The notes under the pieces: model-generated
Databases searched by the model: none
The model's input: the letters and a program-made list of their open reading frames with translations, nothing else
Told to the model about the DNA's origin: nothing
Program-made: the position numbers and the translations under genes
Part shown: piece after piece, positions 54,642 through 63,457 of the stretch
Position numbering within the stretch: position 1 is the stretch's first letter
How the letters are laid out: each line of letters begins with the position of its first letter
Origin: Solidesulfovibrio carbinolicus
GTDB taxonomy: Bacteria > Desulfobacterota > Desulfovibrionia > Desulfovibrionales > Desulfovibrionaceae
Assembly (NCBI RefSeq): GCF_004135975.1
Contig: NZ_CP026538.1
Span: forward strand, 1,302,001 to 1,366,000
Length of the DNA: 64,000 nucleotides
Reading direction: 5' to 3'

Positions 54642-54718
54642 AAAGTCCCGGAAAGCTATGGTCAAGCCCTGTTCTCTTTAGAGAACAGCGCGCTTGCCTG
54701 TGCTTTTCGGGACTTTTG
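54642..54718. repeat. Nested inverted repeats
   Basis: An outer 16-bp inverted repeat (54642-54657 and 54703-54718, one mismatch, ending in ACTTTT) encloses a perfect 9-bp palindrome CTGTTCTCT-TT-AGAGAACAG (54670-54689) and a small CAAGC/GCTTG pair. The preceding 54405-54635 has no gene that I can see. Confidence 0.6.
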
Positions 54719-54756
54719 CATTTGTCCCGCCGCACAGGCACCCATTCGAGGGTGCT

Positions 54757-55140
54757 ATGCACGACGCCACTTCTGCTATTTCCGCCGCTACCGCTGCTTC
54801 CGCTGCTCTTATTAAGGACTTGCGACGCACTCTTAAAGTCAGGACTCTTCCTTTAACGCTCGGCGTCGATCAAATCGCGTTGTCGCTGGGCGTCCATGCA
54901 CAAACTGTTAGATCGCATGTCAAAGCCGGAACGTTGCCGTTTGAACGTATTTCGATCACTGACGGCCGGAACTGGCGATTTCGGACCGCCGACTTGCTCG
55001 TATATCTACTCAACGACACGACTCTAGCCCCCACCACGCCCACCACTGCTACGCCGCCAGCCCCGCGCAAGGGGCCTGGGCGGCGCGTCGGCTCGCAAAA
55101 CAAAAAGACCAAAGCCCAGGCCTCGGGTGAGGGGGCGTAA
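54757..55140 (+). CDS. HTH DNA-binding protein
   Basis: The 127-residue protein starts at ATG 54757 (GAGGG upstream). A helix-turn-helix (LTLGVDQIALSLGVHAQTVRSHVKAGTLPF) and the following strand (RNWRFRTADLLVYLL) resemble excisionase/AlpA-type binding domains. The C-terminal tail is Thr/Pro- and Lys-rich and ends 1 bp before the next ATG, so the two genes are coupled. Confidence 0.65.
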   Translation: MHDATSAISAATAASAALIKDLRRTLKVRTLPLTLGVDQIALSLGVHAQTVRSHVKAGTLPFERISITDGRNWRFRTADLLVYLLNDTTLAPTTPTTATPPAPRKGPGRRVGSQNKKTKAQASGEGA

Positions 55141-55141
55141 C

Positions 55142-56383
55142 ATGCGCCAGCCCTACCAACATACCGGCGCGTGGTCCACCTACCCGCTTACAAAACAGAT
55201 TTCCCGAAATGAAAACGGCGAAATCGTCTCTATTCCTGCCCGTACTATTACTCACGCCCGCGCAAAACGCGTTGAAACCCCAAATGCGTTTGCATTTGCG
55301 GAAATTTTAACCCGTTGCAATCCATTTCATGTTTTTTGGTATGGCGTTTCAGAACAGTCTTTGGTGACAGTTGTTACAAAAGACGCGTTAAAACGCATTT
55401 CCCCGGCGCACAGAGATGAATACGCCGCCCGCACACAAAAAGATTTTCCCTTTATCAAAAACACGCCGGGCTGGCTCTGTTTCGATTATGACCCGCAGGA
55501 CGGCGTTACCCCGCTTTGTCATGACGAATTACGCGAAAGGCTTATTATTGTATGTCCAGAGATCAAAAATGCACCGATGGCGTTTGCTCACTCTACGTCG
55601 TCTTATATCTACTATCTCGACGATAATGGCGTTGAGCAGTGTTATAGAGGTGACAAAGGAAAAAGAATTTATGTCGGACTTGCTGACATGTCCGATATTA
55701 AACGATTTGGAACTGATATTTTTAACGCTTTTTGGGATAAAGGTTGGGGTTGGTTTGAATTTTCCACAACAGGTTCAAAATTAGCGAAAACTTATTATGA
55801 TCGTGCAATGCGGTCATCGCACCAGCCTGATTTTGTGGGCGGCGCATATTGCACAAACGGGGTTTATCAACGGCGACCTGATCCAATTGTGGTCAATGGC
55901 GATAATCCGCCATTTGAATCACGCGCATGGAAATATGAAAGGAAGGTGGTTGAAAAGGCTTCCAAAGCGACAAAGGGCGCTAAAGCAGAAGTCAAGAAAG
56001 AAGAAAACACCGATTGTGACGCAAAAAATGCGGTTTTAACAATCGAAGAAAGCAAGTTGACGCGTGATACAGTGATCCATTTTGCAGAAGGAGGAGAAGA
56101 AACGCTAGGGAGAATTATGTTAAATCGTCAAAAATGTCATGGACAAATTGTATTTGATCCGTGTCCTACAAAAGGCAAACCCGTACACAAGGCCATTTTG
56201 CATGTCAACTCGACGAATCCTTGCATCTGGACTTGGGCACATGGAGGCGTTCGGTATCTGATTCCGCTTTCGTGGCGGAATCCGCCGCCAAAATCAGTGC
56301 GCGGGTTTGGGGCGAAGCTGCGGCCAGCATCAAAGCCGGCCCAGGCCCCGGTAGAGGAACCGGAGCCGGAAGGGGTCGAGTAG
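55142..56383 (+). CDS. Putative archaeo-eukaryotic-type primase
   Basis: The 413-residue protein has WLCFDYDPQDG at about residue 115, which looks like the DxD metal motif of PrimPol-like enzymes, then AHSTSSYIYYLDDNG (the S-S/H segment) and a conserved KRIYVGLADM block. The C-terminal third contains a Lys/Glu linker and HVNSTNPCIWTWAHGG, similar to zinc-ribbon-less primase tails. It is next to a DUF3987-like helicase, a common pair in integrated replicons. The family is inferred from motif order, not certain. It lies 58 bp (from HTH stop) in an AT-rich operon. Confidence 0.55.
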   Translation: MRQPYQHTGAWSTYPLTKQISRNENGEIVSIPARTITHARAKRVETPNAFAFAEILTRCNPFHVFWYGVSEQSLVTVVTKDALKRISPAHRDEYAARTQKDFPFIKNTPGWLCFDYDPQDGVTPLCHDELRERLIIVCPEIKNAPMAFAHSTSSYIYYLDDNGVEQCYRGDKGKRIYVGLADMSDIKRFGTDIFNAFWDKGWGWFEFSTTGSKLAKTYYDRAMRSSHQPDFVGGAYCTNGVYQRRPDPIVVNGDNPPFESRAWKYERKVVEKASKATKGAKAEVKKEENTDCDAKNAVLTIEESKLTRDTVIHFAEGGEETLGRIMLNRQKCHGQIVFDPCPTKGKPVHKAILHVNSTNPCIWTWAHGGVRYLIPLSWRNPPPKSVRGFGAKLRPASKPAQAPVEEPEPEGVE

Positions 56384-56503
56384 ATATAGAGGTGGCAAAG
56401 GAAAGCCCCGGTTTGCGGCCGGGGCTAGGAAAACTGGGAACGAATGCCTCGTGGTTGAGCCATTCGTTGCCCAAAACGGACAGAAAGTCAAGAGGGTAAA
56501 ACG

Positions 56504-58444
56504 ATGGCTATGAAGCCCCGCCAAGATAATTTTGATGACACACCCGCGCCAGCGCCCGAGAGCGTGAACGTTAACAACAATCCTGAAAACCTGGAAAGAA
56601 TTGTCCGGGCTGGTGTTGAAAACGTCAAAAAGGGAGCTAAAGGCGACCAGAATCGGACCTTAAACGTTACGTGTTACTGGATCGGTCGCGTTTTGGGCGA
56701 AGCAGCGTTGCAAGATCATGTCGAAAAGGCGCTGTGTGATGCGGGCGTGGAAATCGGTATTAATCAGCAAGAAGCGGCCAGAACTGCCCGTTCCGGCCTC
56801 CGTGGTGGAGCCGGGGCCGGCGCGCCGGGCAACGAAGAGACGTTGCCGCAATTTTTGTGCGAAATCGATGCCCCGGGGAACTCCGAAGAAGATGAATCGC
56901 TGGCGATTGATGATTTTGTCGGAAAATTGCCGCCGATGCCGCTCGAAGTATTCCCGGAAAAGGCGCGTGAAGCGATTGCCGCTATTGCTGCCAGTAAAGA
57001 CGTTCCACAAGACATGGTCGGGGCATTTTTCCTTTCTTTGTGCGCTGCTTGTATCGGCCGAGCAAGAACCGCCCGATATTCTAAAACATGGCAAGAACCT
57101 GGAAATCTGTATTTTCTTGTCGCGGCTGCAACTGGCACAGGTAAAAGCCATACGATGAAATTCATTTTTAGCGAACTTGCTCGAATGGAAGCGATTGTCA
57201 AAATGCAGTACCGCGAAGATCGGCGCAAGTACGAAGAGGATATGGTCGTTTTTCGCAAGCGTAGTTCGGGGAAAGAGGGAAGCAAAGGAAAAAAAAGCGA
57301 TGCGCCGACTTGTTCGGCCAATACAGGAAAAAAGGATGAGATGCCGAAACGGCCGCCTAACATCCAATATGTTCTGACCGACACAACGATGGAAGCAGCC
57401 ATGGACCTTCTTTTTGACAATCCTCGCGGGCTGTGCTGGCTTATTGACGAGTTTCACAACTTCATTCCGGGTTTAGATCGATATTCAGCAAAAGGCACCA
57501 GTGAAGGGAAGCGCCGTCTTTTGTCAACCTGGGATGGAGCGACGATTTGCGTCAACAGAAAGGCCAAGGATGGCGTTTCAAATGAATTGTATATCGAAAA
57601 CGCCACGTTTTCGATCTGCGGGTGTGTCCAGCCACATTTGCTGCCCGAAATTTTTACATATGATGATTTGCACCAGGGCTTGCCGGAACGGTTCTTGTTC
57701 GTCAATTGTCAGCCGCAGCCGCCCGCACCAGACCCCAGGCCGGAAATTCCGGAATGGGTCGAAAAATATTTGACCCGGATCACTCGCGTTATGATGGGTT
57801 TTGCCATGGAAGAGGACCAGGACGGACGTCTGCGCGGCTTAGCGATTGATCTCGACGACGCGGCTCGGAAGGAATGGAATGCGTTTAGCAACACAATTAA
57901 AAACAAAACGTATGGTTTAACTATTCATGGCTTTGCAATGAAAATGCGTGGCATAACCTTGCGGCTGGCGTTGTTGCTGCATTGTTTGCGACATGCTGAC
58001 GATGGAGACGTGACAGACGGGGAAATCACTTTTGGCGACATGACCAACGCCGTGGCCCTGGCCGACTACTTTTTCGCCCAAGCGCAGAAAATGAATACAT
58101 ATATTCCTGACAAAAAGGGGAATTCGCGATCCGCAACAAACGACACTCATGCATCCCGTATTGCCGAATTGTTGCTGAAGCACGTTCATGAAATTGGACA
58201 ACTTGAAGGGAAAATCGAAAACAAGGTGCTTCAAGGATGGTTTAAAAAGGCGCGGCTTAAAATCAATCAAAACCAATTACGCGAGGCGTTTACCACACTA
58301 AATATCGAAGCCGGGCGCGAAAAAAGTCGTCGATACCGGCTCATAACAACGGATGTTTTGGACATTTGCTCCAAAATGAGTTCCCAAATCAAGGGCGTGT
58401 TCGAAGAAGACGATTTTGACGCAGTGGAAGTGGACGAGAGGTGA
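56504..58444 (+). CDS. DUF3987-like replicative helicase/ATPase
   Basis: The 646-residue protein has DFVGKLPPMPLEVFPEKARE followed by the ATPase with Walker A ATGTGKSHT (about 211-219) and Walker B CWLIDEFHNF (about 312). Characteristic DUF3987 blocks are VLTDTTMEAAMDLL and GCVQPHLLPEIF. Near the C-terminus is a likely winged helix. These enzymes act with primases in island replication. A repeat-rich segment directly follows the stop. Confidence 0.8.
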   Translation: MAMKPRQDNFDDTPAPAPESVNVNNNPENLERIVRAGVENVKKGAKGDQNRTLNVTCYWIGRVLGEAALQDHVEKALCDAGVEIGINQQEAARTARSGLRGGAGAGAPGNEETLPQFLCEIDAPGNSEEDESLAIDDFVGKLPPMPLEVFPEKAREAIAAIAASKDVPQDMVGAFFLSLCAACIGRARTARYSKTWQEPGNLYFLVAAATGTGKSHTMKFIFSELARMEAIVKMQYREDRRKYEEDMVVFRKRSSGKEGSKGKKSDAPTCSANTGKKDEMPKRPPNIQYVLTDTTMEAAMDLLFDNPRGLCWLIDEFHNFIPGLDRYSAKGTSEGKRRLLSTWDGATICVNRKAKDGVSNELYIENATFSICGCVQPHLLPEIFTYDDLHQGLPERFLFVNCQPQPPAPDPRPEIPEWVEKYLTRITRVMMGFAMEEDQDGRLRGLAIDLDDAARKEWNAFSNTIKNKTYGLTIHGFAMKMRGITLRLALLLHCLRHADDGDVTDGEITFGDMTNAVALADYFFAQAQKMNTYIPDKKGNSRSATNDTHASRIAELLLKHVHEIGQLEGKIENKVLQGWFKKARLKINQNQLREAFTTLNIEAGREKSRRYRLITTDVLDICSKMSSQIKGVFEEDDFDAVEVDER

Positions 58445-58448
58445 CAGC

Positions 58449-58710
58449 GATGACAGCCGATGACACAGCCATTGTCATCTCTAAGGCCCCGGAATCCGAG
58501 GCCTTTTCCTTTGATGACGGAGATGACAGCGGTACCTAAGGGAGAGGGGGAGAAGCGCGGGGGGAATTTAAGAATTTATCATAATATCAGGAGGATAGAA
58601 AAAGTCTTAAAACCCCTATTAAGGAAGCACTGTCATCGTTGTCACCAGGGATTAAATTCAATAATTTCTATTGGTTATTGGTGACAATGGCTGTGTCATC
58701 GGCTGTCATC
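58449..58710. repeat. 29-bp perfect inverted repeat with iteron-like units
   Basis: The arms 58449-58477 and 58682-58710 are exact reverse complements over 29 bp, each made of GATGACAGC/TGTCATC units. Further units lie between them (near 58514-58530 and 58632-58648). The loop of 204 bp is AT-rich. No credible gene lies here. It follows the helicase gene and is the best candidate for an origin or for an excised element footprint. Confidence 0.7.
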
Positions 58711-58744
58711 GGTGTCACCCTTTAAAAAAACTTCGAAAATTTAG

Positions 58745-59160
58745 GTAGTTGCTTTATTCGGCGTCCCTCGGAGACTCGGGACGCCGATCGGGGAGGCCCC
58801 ACCCCCCCACAGGACCTCCTCCCGACTGATCCCTCCCCCGTAATTGCCCGTGCGATCGGGCCGAGTCTTCGAGGCCCGGGGGATAGCACCCACCAACCCC
58901 TTCCCCCACCCCTTCAAATTGCCCGCCACAGCCCTCCTAGACCGCCAGCCCGACCCAAAATTTCCGAATTTTCAACCCGTAATTTTTCAGCAAAATCCCT
59001 TATTTGTTTGCCACCTCTATGCCCCAACCTTTTTTTTAAATCCGGCTCATCCTCCCAACCGCTAAACAGCCAACAGCCGCCCTCGGGAAGGGGAAGGGCC
59101 AGACAGCCAACAGCCCCCCGACCCCCTGGCCCACCTCCTCCCGCCCCGTCAAATTTTTTT
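58745..59160. other. C-rich, G-poor non-coding stretch
   Basis: After a 9-bp hairpin (CGGCGTCCC/GGGACGCCG, 58759-58786), about 370 bp are strongly enriched in C and poor in G on the plus strand, with repeated CAGCCAACAGCC units (59066-59113). No gene is supported. Such strand-biased DNA may be a Rho-binding site or a single-strand initiation region. Confidence 0.5.
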
Positions 59161-59451
59161 GTACTGCCGAATGTACCAAGCTAGTCCACTCCAATTTTTC
59201 AGCCAAATCCCAAATAAAACCTATTTATACAACAGCTTACAGCCAGATTTGGGCGGTAAAACAATTTGTACCGACTTCAATAAATGGCATGTTTTGGTAC
59301 AGTAATTTGTACTAATCAATAAAATTTGGCCTTGGTAATGATGCCAACATACTGAATTTATGAGAAATAAATTTTTAAAATGGTACATCAAAATGGCACG
59401 GCTACTGCATTATTAAGGGCATCTTCAACATGTAACTACAGGAGATTTCGG
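59161..59451. other. Promoter region with GTAC-centred repeats
   Basis: TGTAC, GTACC and GGTAC elements recur (near 59158, 59173, 59267, 59300, 59311, 59381). They may be operators for the next gene. No ORF is convincing. Confidence 0.35.
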
Positions 59452-60081
59452 ATGAACATTCAATTCAAGCTCGCCGACCTCGACAACAGCAAGCTTCCGC
59501 TTTTCAACAAGCCCGGCTCCGAGCCGTATCCCGATTCCGCTTATGTAGTTCTTGATTCTTCCGATAAGAGCGTTTTCACCGAAATCGCCCCGCAATCCGG
59601 CATCGACTCTTCTTCTGTGCGCATCAACGTCAATCCCCAGTCTATCGGCTATGAACTCCGTGAAATGCTTCAATCGCCCAAGGCTATCGCGTTTTTGGAA
59701 CGCATTTTTGAAAACCTCGACAATGGCGAGACGGACAAAGACCTTTGCGATAAATTTGAGGACTTTTTGTCTAAGTGTCCCACGGCCGGCGTTCTCGATA
59801 GCATTTCCGAATTTCATGATGATTTTCGCCAGCTTTGGCCCGATCACATGACTCTTGACGAAGCCGCCAAATATGCAATTTCCAAAATCGATGACTCTGA
59901 AGGCTGTTTTTGGGGCAATGGCGTCAAGATCATGAAATCTGACCTTCTTGCTGCCGCCCACACTGCTTTTGATGATGAAGAGTCGTTATCTTCTCTTCAA
60001 CTTGACGCACTTGTTGAAGACGAATGGATTTCTGAATCCGAAGCCGATGCGGTCCGGCCCCAATCCGCCCCTTCCATGTAG
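59452..60081 (+). CDS. Hypothetical acidic protein
   Basis: The 209-residue protein starts at ATG 59452 after CAGGAG. It is acidic and helical, with an N-terminal PYPDSAYVVLDSSDK strand region and a C-terminal LSSLQLDALVEDEWISESEAD. No domain recognised. It lies between the repeat-rich region and an IS insertion, and may be expressed alone. Confidence 0.6.
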   Translation: MNIQFKLADLDNSKLPLFNKPGSEPYPDSAYVVLDSSDKSVFTEIAPQSGIDSSSVRINVNPQSIGYELREMLQSPKAIAFLERIFENLDNGETDKDLCDKFEDFLSKCPTAGVLDSISEFHDDFRQLWPDHMTLDEAAKYAISKIDDSEGCFWGNGVKIMKSDLLAAAHTAFDDEESLSSLQLDALVEDEWISESEADAVRPQSAPSM

Positions 60082-60131
60082 CTAAAGCTAAATTCCCAGC
60101 CATTTTACTGCCGAAAAGGCAGATTAGATAA

Positions 60132-61038
60132 GAGCATGTCCGGCACGGGTATTGCTAAATATCTAATTTCCTTTAATAATCTTAGGCATGAGTACCCCGT
60201 ATGATTTTACCGAACTGCCGGACGAGTTATGGACACAATTAGAACCGCTCCTTGACCCGTTTAAGCGAAAGCGTTCTGGCGGAAGCGCTCCGATTTCCTC
60301 TCGGAACATAATGAACGGCATCATCTTCCGTCTGAAAACAGGATGTCAGTGGAGTATGATCCCAAGGAGCTATGGATCAAAAAGCGCTATTCATGAGCAC
60401 TATCGCCGATGGGCGAGACGTGGAGTATTTGACCAATTGATAAAGATATGCCTGGAAAATTATCATCTTCAGCAAGGTCTTCATTTTTCCTGGCAATCCA
60501 TGGACGGCTCTTTGATTCAGGCACCTGTTCGCACAAAAAAAAGAAGCGGCTGAAGGCCTTGGAGCGAATCCAACAGACAGGGGACGCTCTGGAACAAAGA
60601 TTCATTTGCATGTCGACCAAGAAGGGACACCCCTCGGGTCATTGTCGTTGGAGCAAATGTTCACGACAGTCGACTGGTTGGCTTAACGATTAAAAATAAT
60701 AGTGATCTTTTTTCCATGTTTAATATTTGCACCGATAGCTATCACTTATGTCTGGACAAGGGCTATGATTATCCACGTGTACATGAAGAAGTGTATTCAT
60801 ATGGGTTTGAATCGCATATCCGTTCCCGAGGGGAGGAAAAAATTGAGAAGCAAGAAGGTCTTCATCCCGCTCGCCGCTGGGTCGTAGAGCGCACATTCGC
60901 TTGGCTGAAAGGCTTTCGCGGTATTCGAACGAGATATTGCCACTATTTATCGACCTTCATTGCCTTTGTGAAATTGGCCTGCGCAATTATCGTGTTCAGG
61001 AAGATTTATGCAAAGCAATAGTCATGCCGGATATTCTC
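60132..61038 (+). mobile_element. IS5-family (IS427-type) insertion sequence
   Basis: The element is bounded by imperfect terminal inverted repeats (GAGCATGTCCGGCACGG at the left; the reverse complement of the right end reads GAGAATATCCGGCATGAC) and flanked by a TAA target duplication (60129-60131 and 61039-61041). The length is 907 bp. It contains one disrupted transposase gene. The TNA duplication and size fit the IS427 group. Confidence 0.85.
60188..61021 (+). pseudogene. IS5-family transposase, two frameshifts
   Basis: The first part (MSTPYDFTELPDELWTQLEP, GCQWSMIPRSYGSKSAIHEH, the catalytic-domain Asp in WQSMDGSLIQAP) ends at a run of eight A (60535-60542). In the next frame KKEAAEGLGANPTDRGRSGT follows to about 60637, where one missing G returns the gene to the first frame: IVVGANVHDSRLVGL, LDKGYDYP and RRWVVERTFAWLKGFRG, the last with the catalytic Glu. 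The A run could serve programmed frameshifting, but the second shift cannot be explained so and suggests decay. Confidence 0.85.
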
Positions 61039-61098
61039 TAAATTGAGCATGGAACCCCCCGGATTGGCCGGGGGTTGCCCCAAAAAGGAGCTTTTTTT

Positions 61099-61287
61099 AT
61101 GGACGACATCCCAAAACCCCGAAGAGGCCGCCCCCGCAAGCATTTCCGCGACAACGTGCAAAAGCACTTCCTGTTTTCGACCGAACTTTCAAAAAGGCTT
61201 GCGATTCTCTCGGAACGCGAAAATCAATCCGAAGCCGAGATCGTTCGACACGCGGTCGAACGCTACCTGACGTTTGCCGGTGTCTGA
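61099..61287 (+). CDS. Ribbon-helix-helix protein
   Basis: The 62-residue protein (ATG 61099, AAGGAG upstream) has FLFSTELSKRLAILSERENQ followed by SEAEIVRHAVERYL, a short beta strand and two helices, the CopG/RHH fold. A basic RRGRPRK tract precedes it. It probably is a small regulator of the island. A terminator follows at 61403. Confidence 0.75.
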   Translation: MDDIPKPRRGRPRKHFRDNVQKHFLFSTELSKRLAILSERENQSEAEIVRHAVERYLTFAGV

Positions 61288-61402
61288 CACTCGCCACGCC
61301 TTTTCCCGACACGACCCCATGAATTTGTTCAAAATTCTAACCCTTCGGCGAAGGCCTCGGCTTCTCAAAAGCCCTATCCTCATGAATTTTAGACAAATCC
61401 CC

Positions 61403-61422
61403 GGGCCTCTGGCCCCTTTTTC
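61403..61422 (+). terminator. Rho-independent terminator
   Basis: GGGCC-TCT-GGCCC (61403-61415) is followed by CCTTTTT and further T-rich DNA. It lies between the RHH gene and the convergent VirD4-like gene. Confidence 0.6.
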
Positions 61423-63343
61423 ATTTTCCAGGCGAAAAAATTTCGAATTCTTCCATGCATTTTCCACATACTTTTGCCTTGGTTTGAAGCGCATTGCCAC
61501 AGATCGGGCACAAATGCGCTGTAACCTCTAAAAAAACATCTAAAATGCTCACGCTTGCAGAATTGCTCATTCCAAGACACAGACCGCCCTCATTCCCGAC
61601 ATGAAGATTGCAAATGTCAATTTCCAATCCGGTTCGCTCAAAAGCGGTCAAGGCATTTTCAAGTGCTCCGATCCAACCGTTGGGCACCTGGATTGACACT
61701 CGACCATTTTTTCTTGCTGTTTGGAAAAAATGAGGAAATTTTTCAACGGTGTCCCTCATGTTTAAAGGAATTACCTTTTTTTGCTCTTCCTCGTGTTCTT
61801 CGTAATCGTCTTCATTAAAACGGTATCTGTGAGAAATTCTTCCGGGAACTTGAGGCACTTCGACAGTTTTGATTTTTTCCTGATTATCTTTGTCTCTTCT
61901 CTCCATGATTTCAAAAATCATTTCTAAACTTGACGTGTCATCCTGTTCTTTCATATTTTTCTTCACAACAACTGGAGCTTCGTCGGCCAGCTCTTTTTTT
62001 AAAAGATCATGCGATTCTTGCATAGTCTCAACATATTGCAAATGACGTCGCGTTTTATCATCAAATTTAACGACAAAAGTTTTCCCAGGATCAAGTTCAT
62101 TCAAAAAAATGGCTTGATTGTATCTACGAACAATTTCATGCGAAACTGGATCGTCGCAATAAAAAAACAGTCTATTGTTGATGTTATTAAGAAATTCCAT
62201 CACGGCCGCACCACTCGCCCCTCGGCTTTGCAAAGAAGAAACTGATTGCGTGCTTACAATTGAAATATTTCGATACTCTCTTGATTTTGCAGCAAACGCA
62301 TTATCATTATATCTATTTCCAGGATAAAAATCACAAAGTTCCTGAAACTCGTCTCCGATGAAAAAAGTGTATTCACCTTCCCCTAGTTTCAAGCCATTTT
62401 CAAAAACCGCTTTATAATATGCACTCAAAACATATCTTGACAACCAAGGCCCGACTTGCCCCGAAGTTCCATCAAATTTTAGCACTAGAATTTTCTTTTG
62501 TCCATAAATCCAATCGACAATATCAAGGCCAAAGCCGTTTGTTGCAAAATTTTGAACAATGGAATCATTTTGCAGGAATTCAGTCAATCCATTTCGAATT
62601 GCCGTCAACCGCCACGTCGTTTGTTCATTGTAAGTGTTGTTCCCGCTTCTTTTCGTGTCATAAACCATCGGATTAAAATTATCTGATGTCACGCGATTCA
62701 CAAAGTCTTTTTCCTCTTTATTGTCTTTATTAAAAGAATTTTTCTTGTAAAATTCAAACATTCTTGCCGCTAGGGGCCAATTGTTCAGCAAATCAACCAA
62801 TGCTCTTAAATTTGGCTTAATTTCATCGTGCTTTTCATGAATATATCGCAACAGAACAATAATCTCAGTTGCAATATTAATTCCTTTGGCGTGCCAGTCT
62901 AAATTCATCGATGACGTGCCAAACTGGAATGTCGCGATAATTGTCAGCAATTCTCGAACTTGTGTAATTGTCAAATTATTTAGCAAATCAACTCTTAATG
63001 CGTTCGCGCCTGACCCAAGTTCGATAATATCATCAATACGGCCACGTTTTTTCGCTAAAACACGAACTTGGTCCGTTAAGTTGCCTTTAATATCGATAAT
63101 AATACCGCCATGGCCTCTTTCAATCAAATTTCCAACAGCCGGTAGAATGACGCTCGTGGTTTTTCCAGTGCCCGTACTTCCTAGAATAAGTGTATTATAA
63201 CAGGCTTCCGGCTCGGAAATTGAAATCCCGCTGTCAAATCTGACAATAGCATCTTCTGCAGGCTCGATTTTGACTTGAACAGGAGCCTTGGCGCAAAATC
63301 CGATGGGAGCCATGGGAACCTCGATGTTTTGAGGGAAGGTCAT
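61421..63343 (-). CDS. TM-less VirD4/TraG-like ATPase with C-terminal zinc ribbon
   Basis: The 640-residue protein has Walker A LGSTGTGKTTS (about 53-63), GIIIDIKGNLTDQ, and Walker B YTFFIGDEFQEL (about 318-329) followed by IVSTQSVSSLQSRG, the pattern of type IV coupling proteins. Unlike typical VirD4/TraG it lacks N-terminal membrane helices. The C-terminus has CPICGN-x-CGKC, a zinc ribbon (about 612-632). It could move DNA in mobilisation, or belong to an HerA-like defence set. No relaxase is in view. It is divergent from an HsdS-like gene. Confidence 0.75.
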   Translation of the reverse strand: MTFPQNIEVPMAPIGFCAKAPVQVKIEPAEDAIVRFDSGISISEPEACYNTLILGSTGTGKTTSVILPAVGNLIERGHGGIIIDIKGNLTDQVRVLAKKRGRIDDIIELGSGANALRVDLLNNLTITQVRELLTIIATFQFGTSSMNLDWHAKGINIATEIIVLLRYIHEKHDEIKPNLRALVDLLNNWPLAARMFEFYKKNSFNKDNKEEKDFVNRVTSDNFNPMVYDTKRSGNNTYNEQTTWRLTAIRNGLTEFLQNDSIVQNFATNGFGLDIVDWIYGQKKILVLKFDGTSGQVGPWLSRYVLSAYYKAVFENGLKLGEGEYTFFIGDEFQELCDFYPGNRYNDNAFAAKSREYRNISIVSTQSVSSLQSRGASGAAVMEFLNNINNRLFFYCDDPVSHEIVRRYNQAIFLNELDPGKTFVVKFDDKTRRHLQYVETMQESHDLLKKELADEAPVVVKKNMKEQDDTSSLEMIFEIMERRDKDNQEKIKTVEVPQVPGRISHRYRFNEDDYEEHEEEQKKVIPLNMRDTVEKFPHFFQTARKNGRVSIQVPNGWIGALENALTAFERTGLEIDICNLHVGNEGGLCLGMSNSASVSILDVFLEVTAHLCPICGNALQTKAKVCGKCMEEFEIFSPGK

Positions 63344-63346
63344 TTT

Positions 63347-63420
63347 TAGAGCAACTGTGCCCTGGAATTTTTTTTAGAGCACACCTGACTTAAAAGCAAG
63401 AAAAAAATAGAGCACACCTG
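63347..63420. promoter_or_regulatory. Repeated operator-like sites in a divergent promoter
   Basis: TAGAGCACACCTG occurs exactly at 63375-63387 and 63408-63420 (33 bp apart), with a partial third copy near 63347. They lie between the VirD4-like gene and the HsdS-like gene, each after a T/A run. They probably bind a regulator. Confidence 0.55.
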
Positions 63421-63457
63421 CATTGATTTTTTTGGGGACAAATTTTAGAGATGGGGT

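Noticed and set aside
58460-58684. 74-codon ORF after the DUF3987-like gene
   Set aside because: It lies inside the inverted-repeat region, has no ribosome site and shows no protein-like pattern.
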